This document shows positions 40,360 to 58,810 of a DNA stretch of 64,000 bases, one piece after another. Made by a program: the position numbers and the translations under genes. The DNA comes from Hoplostethus atlanticus (Eukaryota > Chordata > Actinopteri > Trachichthyiformes > Trachichthyidae): positions 1,971,501 through 2,035,500 of the forward strand of contig JAXDDX010000034.1 in NCBI GenBank assembly GCA_034670405.1. Reading direction: 5' to 3'. Each line of letters begins with the position of its first letter. The first letter of the stretch is position 1. The notes beneath the pieces were generated by a model. That model searched no databases, was not told the origin of the DNA, and saw nothing but the letters and a program-made list of their open reading frames with translations.

Positions 40360-41628
40360 CTTTTGGGCTGGCTGTTATCACTCAGTAGTGACGGGACGGT
40401 AAAGTGCAAGACTGAACTGATCCCGGGAGCGCGCAGGAGAGGGCGCGCCAGTGTTTTTTTTGTTTTGTGTTTTTTTCATAAACCCGTCCGGTGCCTGGCG
40501 AGCGCGCCCCTATGTAGATTAAATGTATTACAGTATATTACCGTGTTATTTAACATGATATATATTTATACAAAGATACAAATATCACAGCAAAACTAAT
40601 GAATGAAGCTACTATAGCTAAAAAAATAAATAAAATAAACGTGTATAGTACAAATTATATAATACCGTACGAAATAAACACACCAGAAAGCATAACAAAA
40701 TCAAAATGTATCCAAATTTATTTTTATGAACAGAAATTAGATTTACTATATCCAAAACACAGTTGTAGGCTCTAGGCAGACAGCCCTTTAACTAAGGGCA
40801 AACAATCAATGTCTGAGGTGTTTAATCTCACACCGGCTTCCGTACTTAGAGGAAGTGGGTCCGCTTGTCGTGGTGTTGCTTTAGCCACAGCCTCTCTATC
40901 AGCTAATTTCTTAGGTAATTCAGTGGCTAATTTCGGTATATAACAGAGGTAAGACTAAAATGCAACTCAGTATAAATGTATTCTTGATAGGGACGCGATG
41001 ATAGTTAACACACGTGAGATTTGTGCCGAATTGCTAGCAGGGTATTTAGCTAGCCTTGCTAACACTGGCTAGCTGGAGGAGACCGGAGGTTGCCGTCCTC
41101 TTGTACTGGCTTCAGTTACAGCTGTGCACCTGCAACTTACTACCTTGAATTATTATATTAACCCTGATTTTTCTTAACTTACTTTTAACTGTGTCCTTAA
41201 TACAGTTCTTTCTTTTCTCTTGTGTATGGCGCAGTTAACGTGTAACAACTGTACATGGGCATAGGGACTGTGCATATATGGTGTCATAGTTACAACTGTA
41301 GTTAGCTGTTTCTTCCTTCCTGCTCTAGTCATACGCTATAGTGGACACTGTTGACCCATGAACACAACCACAATCCACTACACACTACAGTAACTCATCT
41401 TCCTACAATTAGCCTATGCAAGGCTGAGTCCACAACATGAACACATGTTCACGTTGCATATTTCAAATAGAAAATTCCAAAATTCCATTTTATCCATTAA
41501 CTTCAATAAGTTGCCGCACTCACCTCTTTGGAAATATGTCTGTAACTTTAATTTGTCATCCTTGACTTTTCAACAATACACTTTATTTGTAATGTATATT
41601 GAACTTAGTGTGTTGTTGGCAGGCAGTG
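40360..41628. promoter_or_regulatory. divergent promoter region of rgs11 and ints15
   Basis: rgs11 (minus) and ints15 (plus) start about 1.27 kb apart. A candidate ints15 5' UTR exon ends at 40948 (ttcggtatataacagag|gtaag), preceded by GC-richer sequence with a cttccg ETS-like site near 40839; the coding exon begins after a cag acceptor at 41619-41623. A short CG-containing block lies at 40415-40510 on the rgs11 side. No TATA box is obvious, as in housekeeping promoters. Confidence 0.45.
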
Positions 41629-45782
<4,154 letters not shown>

Positions 45783-45916
45783 AAGTGTGTGTGTGCGTGT
45801 GTGCGTGTGTGTGTGTGTGTGCGTGTGTGCGCGCGTGCGTGTAACTGTATTATGTATTACTATATTAAGCAGATTTTCTTTTTTCTTCTGATATTGTGAG
45901 GCGAACATGTTTGTCC

Positions 45917-45922
45917 AATAAA
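45917..45922 (+). terminator. ints15 polyadenylation signal (AATAAA)
   Basis: AATAAA 135 bases after the ints15 stop, followed by a T-rich stretch. Confidence 0.65.
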
Positions 45923-45924
45923 TA

Positions 45925-48900
45925 TTTTTTTACTCTGTTACAGCGACTGATACTGCTCGGTTTATCAGCACTCCATCTTGCTGTTTATTGTATCAAACAC
46001 TTGTGGTCGCTGTTGTCCTTTACCCAGTTGCAAATACATACAAATGTGATCCGATCTGCATGTCAGGGCTTCATTTGAGTTTTCACAAAGTGCAACATGG
46101 AAGGGGAACATTGCCTTGGCTTTAGTTATGCCTGATGCAAATCGTGCCAACTGAATTCAAGTACACTTCTAACAACTGTGCTCCATTTTTAGAACTAGAG
46201 GGAAACTATCCATGCTGACTAATACACCTTTCCTCATCTGCAGTGAGGGAAGTTGTTACACAAAGCACAAAGAAAGACCTTAGTATTTTTTCATCTAACA
46301 CTTGGAAAGTAGAGAGGAGAGAGCTCTGGCAGGATGTGATCCTAGACCGGGGGTGGGGTGGGTAGACTATATCTGTACTATCTTGAGGCACAGAAAGTAG
46401 AAATGTCTGAATGAAGACTTTTCTCCACAGTCCCAAGTCAAAGTGACCCATTATTATGTAACCAAATATGTCAGGAGTCTTTTTGAGCCAAGCCCTGCGC
46501 ATGAGCTGTCATGTGTTGAGCCTGATAACGTATCTCTGCTTCAAAGCACACACACAAAGATGCTCAGCCCACCCTAGGCCCCCAGCTGCCCTCATCCAGG
46601 AGGTGAATTGCATCATCCTCAATGGTGGTCATTTTTTTTTTTTTTTTACCTCAATGTTTCAGTGCACAGGGCAAGTCTGAAATGGAGTTAGGGTAGTTGG
46701 GGTTTGGGGTATGCTGAAGAACATGCGTGACTTCCGTGTATCACTTCCCGTCTCACCTTATTTCTTCATAATCCACATCGTTATTGAGAGGAAGTAAATG
46801 TATTGAGAGGTGCCTTTGTCTATTCCTACTAAGTGTTGCCGTTACATCAAATACTATAGTAGTTCATCACTTCCTCATCTATTCATTGGCAATGGCCTGG
46901 AACACCTGTTGCACTTCCCTCATGATAACCTAGAGCAACTGCACCACTGAGCAAGGCATCCAGCCTCAAATCAACTGGACGTGCACTACCTATATGCTAT
47001 TGCACGTACGTCTTGGATCACATCTCTTATTGTCTCCCACAAACGTAACATAAGTCATAGTGAGTGAGACAGTGGCGAAGGCAGATTGCGTTGTACATGC
47101 AGATTGTACTGTCTATTCCCCCAGCAGGGCTCATGGGTGGGACAGTGATAAGGATATCTCTATCTCTACATTACTGTTGGGCCTGTGGAAGGTGACAAAA
47201 CTGATACTGCTTGGGTGAAAAAAGGCGGAATGGAAGTGTGTATGTGTGTGTGTGACAGAGAGCAAGAGTGTGTGCGTTTCTGTAAATCATAGAAAGAAAT
47301 TGATGGGTGGACTCCTACTCTTCGACTGAAACTGCTCTCGTTCCAGACCAAGTGGCAAGGTACGCTAGTGTCTGCTGTAGAGTGAGTTCAGATGTTTTCT
47401 CAAATGTTGAGAAGCGAATGTCAAACAAAAGCAGCATTCACTTAAAAAGTTGCAGAGTTAACTCTCCCTCCAACTTCAAATGTCTTCAAATCACACACTT
47501 CATTTTGTCTGCTGGCCTCCTTGAATAACCCAGTGATTTTTTTAAGCAAGAATTGTGTTGTGTCACCCGTGTACGTTGACACCACACAGCGCTCTATGTA
47601 CAGTAATATGCCGGGCCTCTTCTAAATAGAAACATTTTCCATGTGTCTGAGACCATCCGTAACCCACAGGCTCACCTGGCCTGGTATCTGGTTCCCCTTG
47701 CAGGTGTGCAGTGCGGTTGACTTGGTTTGACGATGTCAGCAGCAACAGAAACACGGTTTCCTGTGGAAAGAAATTCGCTGAGCACGGACTGGCTTTGCCA
47801 AAGCAAGCTTGAAACTGCACGAGAGAACCTCACCAGCCAGTCGGTGTGAATTGGACCAATTTAGTCATTAGCCCCTGTGGTCTATGAAAGAGAAATAAGC
47901 TGCTCTGCTATGAGCAACAAGGAATTCTGCACCAAGTATCTAACAAATGTGATAATGGGCTGTTGATACTCATAATGTCACTTTTTGAATTATACTCTTA
48001 CTGGTCAGATCCATGCCTGACAGATTTTAAACCAGCTTTTCAATCCCTACCTCTGTAATGTGTTCATTCGATGCACTTTAATATACTGTGTGACTTGAAT
48101 AGTACACATATGTATTAACAGTAGTAGTAGTTGCAGTACATATATGCCATGCTGTATTTGATTCATGTAAAGCCCCTAAATGAACTTATGCTTGGTCCAA
48201 GGATGGTGCTTCATGTTAACTAGAGGATGACCTAAAGTCTAGCACTGAGTGTCTCCAAGTGATTTGTCTCCCTTTACTGTTGTGTCTATTCTAGTGACCT
48301 TGTTATGAAGACCGGAGGTAACCCTAAAGGGGCTTGTGTAACTAACCCATGCTGCAACATGATTAATGATCACTCCGCTTAAACAACTTTCAGTGGCAAT
48401 TGACTTTCTTTGACTTTCTTCTCTTTTTCACTTTCTCTGTGGTAAAAACAGACGTCAGCAGAGAGGCCTGGAAATCACCTGCAGTTACCAAACAGCTGAT
48501 GTTTTCAGACTAGATATTCATCACATATACATCACAGGCTTGTTTTTTTTCTGATCTTTCTTCCATGACAGATTATGTGTCCAGCTGTATTTTTGTTTTT
48601 CTTTACGTGTGATTGCCGTGAGACCGCAGTTATTTGCTTTTCTCAAAGAGAGGATCATCGTCGCTGAGTTCACATCCAGCAACGTCTAATCCCATAATTG
48701 TCCTTTTCCTCAGAAACAAACAGACTTGGATGGTAACACTTTTTGAAGGTGAGAGAAAACTGTACTTTAGTGAGACTTAGCCACATTATGGGAAACGGAA
48801 GACGTCCCTCTCCCACACAGTCCCCGGCCCCTCAGAAACTAAAGCTTTCTCTGAGCTCTGTGTGTGGTTCATTCGCAGCGGCGAAGGCGTCCACATTTAC

Positions 48901-51900
48901 AGCTAAGCTCGACTTAGTGTCGTCCTGTGAAAAAGGAATATGGCAAGGATGACATCCTCTTTGATATGTTTGGCTTCCCGGTGTGTTCGTGTGCGTGCAT
49001 GTGTGCAGACAATGATAGGCTGTTTAAACAAGTTCATGTGCACGTCTCATGCGTCCTGGAAGGAAGCCAGACATTTATCAGAGGTTCCTCCAAGGTATGG
49101 TATGACCTTTTAGGACCAGTCTAACTCCTCCTCGCCCCACACCAGAATAAGACAAGGTTAGACTGTTTCACCTAATAGCCGTTAACAATAGCCTAGTACA
49201 TTCTGTATCTTCATGTGTGTGTTGTCATGGTAACATTTCCTCATTCACAAGAATTTGCACGGTTTGCGGCCATCTGTGTGTGTGTGTGTGGATAAAAAGA
49301 GAACCTCAGTGAAATTCTTCTTCTTCTTTCTGGGAGAAAAAGTGTCCTCCGCTGGTTTTGAACAGTTAGCGCATTGTTACAATACCACTAATGGTGGCAA
49401 CAGGTACTGAGGAAATCTGTTAGCTCGCTGTACAGCTCTCTCCCAACACCTTTGCCCCAGAGTTAACAATTCAACCCGAGGCGAGGGTATTATTACATGT
49501 TGCTTGACAGGTCTAACACTAGCCTTTGGAATGACCAGTAATGATTACACACTGAAAAAAAAACAGGGACTTAAATCCACTCTGCCAACAGTCTCTACGG
49601 GAGCTTTACATTCTTGGCTCGAGAATCCACGCAACTACAACAACGATTTGCTGTAACTAATGCCGTTGAACTTTCAAAACTCTAAATCCTTAAAACTATG
49701 AGACCGCTGGTTCTAAGGAGGGACAGAAATAAATTGTCCATCATGTCAATTGTTTTGTTCACCAGAAGATATAGCTGTCTAAGTGTAGTCCAGGGCACGT
49801 ACATGCGACCAGTAGACTTAAGTGGGCCTGCTGTGTTTGGCAGTCTGGACAACACAGGCCATCTACAGTAGAAATTAACTCTGATACCTCCGATTTTGGT
49901 GTATTGGTGGTCACTGATAATATGAAATGATAAGATGAGTTAATGAATAATAAGATTATTGTTATGTCCGATTGCAAAGGGAAAATGGGAAAATTATTAC
50001 GTGTGAAAAGTTATTCAAACCAGGGGTCAGACCACCCAATGGCAGGTTTGAAGCAAATAGACATTAGGAGTGTGGAACTGGGCATAGACGTGTAATTACT
50101 GAAGACACCCAAAAGAGCAATTATGGCGACGATAATAAAACCTTATGGAGGCTGTTTCTGTTCACGACTCAACAATTAAAAGTGCTGGTAAACAAATGAG
50201 TTTGCAAAACCTGTTATCAAAAAAAATATGAAGCAATCTGTTGACAAAGATTTACTAATAATTTACCTTCACTGTCTACTGCTTTGCTCCTGCCCACCAC
50301 AAATGCCCAATCAGAGGGGTTGTTGATTTCTCAAGCCTGTCTGAAGCATGGAGTGTCATTGCGTAGTAGATATTGCCCCTTGCCTTTAACATGCTGGCAT
50401 ACAAATGGGGTTGTGTGCTTTGTCATCAAGTAAAGGGCAAAAACCTACCGCTTTATAAATAATGATTAAATCATTTATCAGTGTTTGCTTCTGCTTTGCC
50501 CCTGCCCACTGAAAATACCCAATCACAGATGGCACTGATTTCTGGACCTTGATCCAAGTACCTTGAGCATTATATTGGATGTTACCATATTACTACTGGA
50601 TTTTAGTTTCTATGTTAAACACGTAGCAAAGTGACTGTACTTGCGTTCTATTCTAGAAAAAGGAAAAACATAATCATGCCAGTGCTGTTGGAAGAAAGTC
50701 TGGGTGAGTCTGCCGTCGGTCAGCAGACTGGTGACCACAATAAATCCATCTCCTTTCAGCTCCTGAGCTGGACTGTGAAGCTGATATTTTCACAGCTGCA
50801 GCAAAAAGAGTGAAGCAAAGAGAAAGATAATTGTTGCGCCGCGGTCTGAAGATTTTCCTTTCCATCTTTATGCAAACTTGATCATTTCAATTGGAAATTG
50901 AACATCCAATTTTGCTTGGGACAGTTTGCTTGGGGTAGTTTGCATATGCTGCAAATTATAACCCAGAGCCGTTATTTAAAAGACATTATTTTGAGAACAA
51001 TTGTGCACAATTGTGTCATTTCTCATTTCGACATTAGAAAAAGATGGGACATTAGATTTAATGTGGTGCATTTGTCCATGAAACGCTTAGGGTCATTCAA
51101 GGTAACCCATGCCAGTGATGAATACTACTTCCAGAATAAAAAAGAAAAGTCTTTAATAGTCCTACAATATTCCTATAGGTATATACAGTGTATCTGTGGT
51201 ACTCAGTAGTCAGTTTATAGCAACCTTGTCTTACTTTATGGCATTTTATCTCCTATGGTATCACTCTAATAGTCCTATAATGAGTTTATAGTGATCTTAT
51301 CATACTTTTTTTATCTCATATGCTACTACTATAGTATTCCTATAGGAAGTTATAGTTTTGCTGTGATATTTGAATAGTACCTTTCTCAAATAAATTATCA
51401 TAGTTTTTTCATGCGCATTATTACAACGATGAAAGAGGCAAACATGATCTCGCGGTGATTTAGCGTTATCCACGCGAGAACAAGCCGTGCGTCATCTGAC
51501 GCCAGGTGCACCTTTTTTTTTTTGGTCTGGCCAATCCGATATAGTAGAAGCAGCATGTTCAAGGGCGCATTGACGCCGGCTGAAGGCGACAGATAGTGAA
51601 CCAAGGCAGGGAACCTTGTGTCAAAGGGGTCAAAGCAGAAGTGAGGCGTTTCGGGCTGTGCTGAAGAGAAGGTGAGGATTTTATTCACGAGAGAAATGTA
51701 TAAGGGATTACGTTGAACTGCAAGATGGCGTGAATTGTTAAAGCTTATTATATTAACACGACTCAATGAAAGCAATTTAATAGGACCTCAGCGCCCTCGT
51801 TTCTTAGAACGTGCATAGAGGAATATCAGTTAACGTTACATCTTGGTTTACTTATATTCCTTATCATTTTTCAGTCTAGACCACGCTCATTCATAGTATA

Positions 51901-53100
51901 GTATCGTATCTTATCCTAGATTTGACACTGTTCTATCATGTAAACGGGAGCTAATGTCAATGTCACCTGTCACATGGCGAGAGAGAAAGAAAGACGTTTT
52001 CGTATATGCTTAAATTACAAACGGTGAATTCCAGATAAGAGTTGCTTGTTGTCACATTGTCAGCCCACGTTGCCGGGCGCCATAAGCAGGAAACCCGGTA
52101 GTCACGTTCAGCAAGCTCCGAGTGATCCCAGGCCGCTGCTATTTGCTGTTAACTGTTACGTGTCATAGCGTAGTATTTGTCAGGTCCCGTCTTACCGTAG
52201 GTAGCTAGACAGGCACACAGACAGACTTTACCGTCCTACAGCCCTGTTACTGACCTTGGCACTTGGCTAGCTGCACAGATATGCTATCTTGACCTCACGC
52301 GCAGCTATAACCTCCAGTCTAGGTGTCTCTGACCATCTTGTGCTTTGGAGTAGACCAGAGATCTGCTGTAGCCTTGCATGGCAGTTTGTTAAAATCCCTC
52401 CTCAATTATTTGCACATCAGGCATGGCTGTAACCCTTGAGGACCTTTTTTCAAGGAGTTATTCAAAATGGTTTCCACACGCTGCATGTCACTATAGGAAC
52501 TACATTTGGGTACAGATGAGTTGGACCTCAGGCGCTATCCTAAAACGTGGTGTGTCTAGGCCGATTAGTTAGTTACTGATGTGTTCACCACACTGGGACA
52601 CGTCTAGCTGTGTCATGCCCTGTCCCTGAAAAGCTCCATTAATGTCCTCTGGTTGTCATCGTGGCTCTTAAAGCATTTTACATGTCTTTGATCCCTGAGA
52701 GCCACACACACAATAACTATTCTACAATGCAGAATAGCAATATTAAAAATAGGCCTTTCATGATTTTATAGTATCTGAAGCAGAAAAAGCAACGCAATTA
52801 TCTTTAAATCCTGCTTTCACTGACTCGTTCTGACTTAAGTGAGGAGCAATGACTGTCTCAAAGGCTTCATGTTGATGTGTATCTGAAAGACGTGCGCCAT
52901 CTACATCGGTGAGAGGTGGACCACACATTTTATCTTTTTATCAGGAGTTAGCGAGGGGCCCCTGAGGGGAAAAAGGTAGGGAACCGCTGTTGTAGGATGT
53001 AGCAACACCTAATGTAACTACAATATTGTTGCATCATAAAAAAAAAAAATCTCTTCTCAATGTTAAAAAGAGCTAATTGTCTCCTCAGGATAGGGCACAA
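45925..53100. other. gene-poor spacer upstream of tfr1
   Basis: No frame over about 125 codons and none with a recognised domain. A stretch near 52060-52200 is richer in CG (gccgggcgccat, aacccggtagtcacgt) and carries a ccgtag|gtagc donor-like site. It could be the tfr1 promoter and first non-coding exon, but nothing in the sequence proves it. A T10 run lies at 51515. Confidence 0.3.
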
Positions 53101-56100
53101 CTAGATGCTATACCTCATGTCTATGATTCAGAGTCCACCTCCTGGACATGCCTGCCTGCCTCGCTGTTACTACCGCTGGCTCACTTTCCCATGAGCTGCT
53201 TGGAGCTTAACCCAATGTGACTCTCACGTGGTTTGCCGCTGCACAATGACTCCTACACCCCCCCGTGCCCTCTCGCCCCTCTTCCTCTATCCTCATCATC
53301 TCTCGCTCTCTCTCTCTCTCTCTCCTACTCCCCTCACTTTGTTCTCTCTCCTCCATCTCCACCTCTCTGTGCCTCATTCCTCTTCTTTGCTCACTCTCCA
53401 ACAAGGATTAGGTTGGTTGGCAGGAGTTACGTTGGCAAAAGCCTGTAAGATTAGACCAATCTATGATTTTGTGTTGAAAACTTGTTGCAACAATCAAGAC
53501 GTTTTTTTATTGTATTGTTCCTGATAATCCTGAAGTGTACTCTTTCAACTCCTAATCTGTTGGTTTTTAAAAAAAAATCTTTGTCATTGGGTTTACCAAT
53601 AACCTCCTGGCTCTCACTCACACTGACGATTTCTCCAATAATTTAGCCCATCCTCATGACATCCCATTGCTGTCTGTACACATCCTGCTCAAGAAGGCTA
53701 GTCCCTTCATCACAGACTCATTCTTTGTGTTAAATGGCGCCATCACCTCTGAAGGTGTAAATTTCCTGATGCACTGTTCCCAGTAGAGGTTCACCCACTG
53801 GTTGGACAGGGATTTTTACTTTTATGGCATGTGGTTGAGTGGCTCTAAGAAAAGGTCACAGCTGTAGAGATTCTCTCGCAAGCTCTTGCTGTTGCAGGAA
53901 GAAGATTTGTTTATCAGTGTTCAGCTGACAAGGTGCTTCTGGGAATGAACTGATGGCTTTTTAGAAGTGCACTTTTGTAACAGCAGGCTCATATTGCATA
54001 TACAACTAATAACAATGTACAATTCTGACTGTTAGGAGCCTGTCCGAGCCTGGTAGACCTTTAGACACACAGGCTAGGTGTTAAATACCATAATTGTTAT
54101 TATGTTCGGGTGGTTATGGCAGGTGTTATTAGGGTTGTGCTGGAGACTACCCATGACGTAACATAGTATTGTGAAGGTGTAAGTGACGTTGGTGATTGAC
54201 TGGTAAACCACCATGTCAGCAAACCTGAGTAGGTAAGAGATTAGGGGTGTTTTCACATATAGTTCTCTTTTAAATGAACCAAACTCAGTTTGCTTTAAAG
54301 TGGACCAAAAATGTGGGTCGGGGGGGGAACTCCCTTTGCAACCACACACTGTTCACTTGAATGAAGACTGGTGCTCTTGTTCTCTAATGGATCACAGTTT
54401 CAATTCACACCTTTTCTACCTTGTTCTCTTTTTTTTTTCCCTTCAGGAAACAATGTTTTTATGTCTCTGTTAGTTTAATTTCAGAGGGGTCTGAGATCCT
54501 TTGGCGCGTTCATATTTCATATATGCCCTTAAATTTTGGCAAACTGCTTAGAGTTAACTCAAATTGGAAATCACCCTAGATTATGGTTGAACCTGCTCAC
54601 AACGGTCCTCTAGTAGTGGAAGCTTGATGTGGTAGAGAAAACCCCTCAAGTTTCTGACCCTGTGAGCAAATTTACTGTGGTGGTGTTGTAATGTTAGATT
54701 GCAAGTCCTGCTGCCCTCATTTCAACAGCTGTTTATTTCTGAACTGAAGATCACTAGCGCTCCAGAATGGAGTCTCAGCTCCATTCAGAGGAAGCTCACT
54801 GATTGGAATGGCCTTGGGTTGATGTGTTTCACAATATATCTGACCCTGGAAACCAGAGAGGAATATACCTTTCCAACACTGATAGCATTCTCCCATCACC
54901 CTGCAGGGTTAATTAGTCTTTTTGTGTTCAAGGCAGGTAGTTGGCCTTTACCTAAAAGCAATGATTTCCATTCTGACATGTTCTCTACCAAGCGCTCTTC
55001 CTTTGCCTCAAAGATTTCCATTCCATTTTTTCAAACCTGTATTCTGTGAAAAACCAGTCCTGATAATGAGGAATGATGGCAGGCTGATTTAAATCATCTA
55101 GGTTCATTGCAGTTCAGCAATGGGACACAGTAGGCCTAATGGTTTTAAACTACAAGGACCCAGCATGTTGTCTTTGTCAGATGAACGCTGTCCGGTATCG
55201 CCTGCTCTCAAAGCCTCGGGGGCTATGCCGTCCTGGCCTCATTTGATCTGCGTGTGAGAGTGTGCTCTCCCCAGTTAGGGCGTGACTCAACTTTGTGCTC
55301 ACTATCTCTCTGGCCCACACACACATTTGAGAACTATTCAATGGAGATACAGGACAGGCCTCTTGATCACGGTCCAGAGACTGTTAAGGGCAAGAGGGCT
55401 GACTCAAGGACATAGGGCTCATACTACACACTCCTTTTTTTAGATACTCTGGTGGTTACAGAGCCCTGATGGAGAAAGGTAGAGGTGTGTGGGTGTGGTA
55501 ATCACACTATATGAGTAATCCATATGGTTCTCTAACTGAAAGACTAGCTAAGCGGATTTAAGTATTAACTCTGCTAATGCTGGGTATGTTTGGTATGTAC
55601 GATTTTTGACATAGTCTTGCTCACCTTGGAGAGCATTTGGCTTTGCGAAGCAGCTCAGCATATGCTATACCACACTTATTCAGTCCATATCAGTCAACTT
55701 CACAAACTAGTTAGCACAATTTGTGAACTGAGAGCCAACCTACTGCTGTCTTGGCGGGGTTAAATCATTCCGTCAAGGTTGCAGGCGTCAAGGGAGACTA
55801 TGGGTAAACTGAGGCCAAGCCAAGTTCTAAAGTTAGCTAGTTATTGTATGGGTGGGTTATTGAAAGACATTTGGACTGCAGGGCCAGGCTCTTTATCTGT
55901 GCTATGTTGGAAGCATGCTCATGGAGTTCAGTGAGGCCATGCTCCAGTGTTATAAGGGGTGTGTGCCCCCTGGCATTTTCCCACACAAGCTCTCCTCTCA
56001 CGCAATGTCCAGTTTGGGATCTCCTTCCAGTGCAGCTGCACAATTTGTCTGTAGGGGTCATTCAGGGAGGTTTAGTCTGCAGTTAGTTTCATCAGCAGGT

Positions 56101-58792
56101 CCTGATTACCTACGTTTGCAATCAAGCTCATCAAGCTTTTCTTCTATTCAGATTTTTTTCATATTGCTACTTCATTAGTTGGTTTGCAATGGAGAAGCAG
56201 TGACAGAAGACAGAGTGCAAAAAGTTGTGAGCCAAAATTGAGTGCACGGTTTTGCACCTGTATGGCTTGTGCATAAGCCCACTGCGTCAACAGGTTGCTC
56301 TCTCTGCAGGAGTCTCACTTCATTCAGTCCAAAGTTCTGGCTGGTTGCTAGTGCTTTAACTCATGAGGCCTTGGTTCTCACATAGATGTTGATTGTCAAT
56401 AGCAGTGAGATTGACGTACTTCAGTGGCTGAGAAAATCGAGGCTGTTTGAGGAGTCTGTTTTGTTCTTCTCTGAAGGTCAGGCAGGGTAGGTATGTGTAG
56501 GTGATGAGCGTTTCAAATCTGTCCAGAGAATTCAAGAATGACTGAAGCTCTCGTTGTAGGAGCAATCTTTTGTTGAAAATTGTGGGCAGGGGGTTAGGCT
56601 ACATATCTGGAGAGGTTATAGTTGGGGTTGAGGGTGGAGGTGTGTGAAATACGGAAACTCCTCCTGGAAAGGTCACTATCCGAGGGTTTTATGGTCATAG
56701 GGTCATGGACATGGGTTATTTGCGAAGGCGTGGAATGCATAGGTCTGAAAGATCATTTGGGTTTTGCTTGCATTGTCACCAGTCACAATTCTATCACAAT
56801 TTGCCTTCAAGATTGTGGACATTGTGATAGATTATAGTAGCCTACAATCCACATCCTCATTTCCATTCATAACTAACACCATAGTTGTTTCCATTCACTC
56901 CTTTCGCCCCTCTTTTCACCCAAGTCACTGTGTAACTTTCATACTAAGCTGAAAGTTTAAAATTGTGTGGTTCTGTGCTACCTTCATGTGCTGTCAGAAA
57001 TACGAAAATTTCCAAGGTCACATCAGAACTCAAAATGAAGAATGTGGTGGAAAATGCTGCATCCATTGTGGAGGAAGTGCATGATAATGAAATGCTAAGG
57101 TGAAATTTTGGAACACAAGATAACAAGCATGTAGATTATTTTCTAAAATATTATCAAGTCCAGGGAAGGCATGTCCCTGCTGAAAGTTTGTCAAGGGATT
57201 GGCAGTACTCTGGTTAATACGAAGCATATTCATTAAGATTGATTTAGAAACAAGGCAGCAGGCCTCAAAAGTCATGCACAATTCTCTAAAACCGATTGTC
57301 AGGCCTGAGCAGTTTTTATGATGCTTACATTAATATAGAGGCCATTATTTTGAGTTGTACTTCTCCTTTTTAAAATCCCTTTCCATCGTTTTACCTTTTC
57401 AATAAAGGAGAAGTGCCACCACTTCATTGGGTAATTTCCCAAACGGGTATGACTGCCACCACAGTTGTAAGTGACAAGACTGTGAAATGCAACCAAGCTG
57501 CAACTTTGCTGCAAGTATCTATCCAATAAAGAGGAGCTCAACCTGAACGTGGCTTTCTATGGAGCTCAAATGGCCTCATAAGGAAGCAAAAACAAATGTC
57601 ACAACACAGAAATATGTCACGTGTTTAAACCGTATTGCAAAAATGCAAACAATGATTTGTATTTATAATCCACCATTTTAAAAACACAATGGAAATTGGA
57701 CACTCGACAATTATTTTGCAGCAACAATGAAAGGTGAATTGTGCAAATACTCCTACACACCTGTACTTTAAAAACACGTTAACATTTACGCCCAAGCGTG
57801 CACACAAATATTAAGGCAGGCCCTAAAAAAACGTGACCAGTCATACTATAAAACTATTCATTCAAGTGAGTAATTCCACAGTAGTGGAAGCTGGACTTGC
57901 CAGATTGAAGCCTAAAACACAGAGGCTGTTTGACATTGATGGTGCTATGTGAGATTAAGTCCTCATTCAGACAACTATGAACACATAAGGGCAAATGTTC
58001 TCATTAAAAACGCAAATGACAGTTGAAAACAATTACTATGGAGAAATTATTTTAAAGAAACCTTTCTAATCTCATCTGATGAATGCACAATGTTCTTAAA
58101 GCAAAATGATATGTAGTGTAGAAAAGGTATTTTCTAACATTATGATATAACATCTGATTTACCCTATTGGATTTGATTACATAAAAAGTAATTTTGAGCT
58201 TTTACTTTGGAGACTGTTGGGCCAAGAAATGTGAACTTGCAAATTGACAAATAAGCTTAAGGACTGTGAGCTGGAGCACCTTCCAGAACAGGCCTCTCCA
58301 GAGGAAGATCACATGCACAGCTCTTATTACACTGCTCAGGGATTATAATATTTAACACAATATACAGCAGTCTTGCATTTCAAGTCTTGTGTCTCTGTTC
58401 AATTGAAGACTTGTTTTGTTTGGCTCGCCTGTTGAATCCAAGCAAGTGGGAAGTTAGTTTTGTCATTGTGTTCTTCTGGCCATGGAGGCATGGAGTCTGG
58501 GTTGACCTCATGGCGCTGGACACTAGTCTTTTGTGCCTGGAAACAGTGCTGCTTTTCTAGCTTGCACCGTAGGAAACCCATGGATGTTTGGACAAGGGGT
58601 GGGACGTGCTCTTTAGGACTACCCCATTATTCCTAGAAATGAAACAGTATATTAACACTGCAGGAATAAAACCTTTAAAATAACACAAGGTTTTAAATGG
58701 CCAGGTGACAGTGGCAGGCAAAAACAGTCAAGAGTTTGGACTAATTCCTGACTAAGTGAATTAACTATTTTCTTGCTTGCTTCTCCTTTTAG
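53100..58792. other. spacer or first intron of tfr1
   Basis: Contains a CT tract (53302-53326), a decayed open frame (53573-53953), a candidate MITE (54247-54415), and otherwise AT-rich DNA without recognised genes. If tfr1 has a 5' non-coding exon, as in other vertebrates, much of this would be its first intron. Confidence 0.35.
54247..54415. mobile_element. candidate MITE
   Basis: Left end ggtgttttcacatatagttc and right end caattcacacctttt are roughly inverted (ggtgtt..tcaca versus ..tcacacc). The inside is non-coding. The family is not certain. Confidence 0.35.
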
Positions 58793-58810
58793 ATTCCTGA
58801 GAAAGCAGCG

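Noticed and set aside
47563..47820. 85-codon minus-strand frame
   Set aside because: No similarity recognised and no supporting splice or conservation signal.
51398..51775. 125-codon minus-strand frame upstream of tfr1
   Set aside because: No domain, no splice context, composition not protein-like; region may instead be near a promoter.
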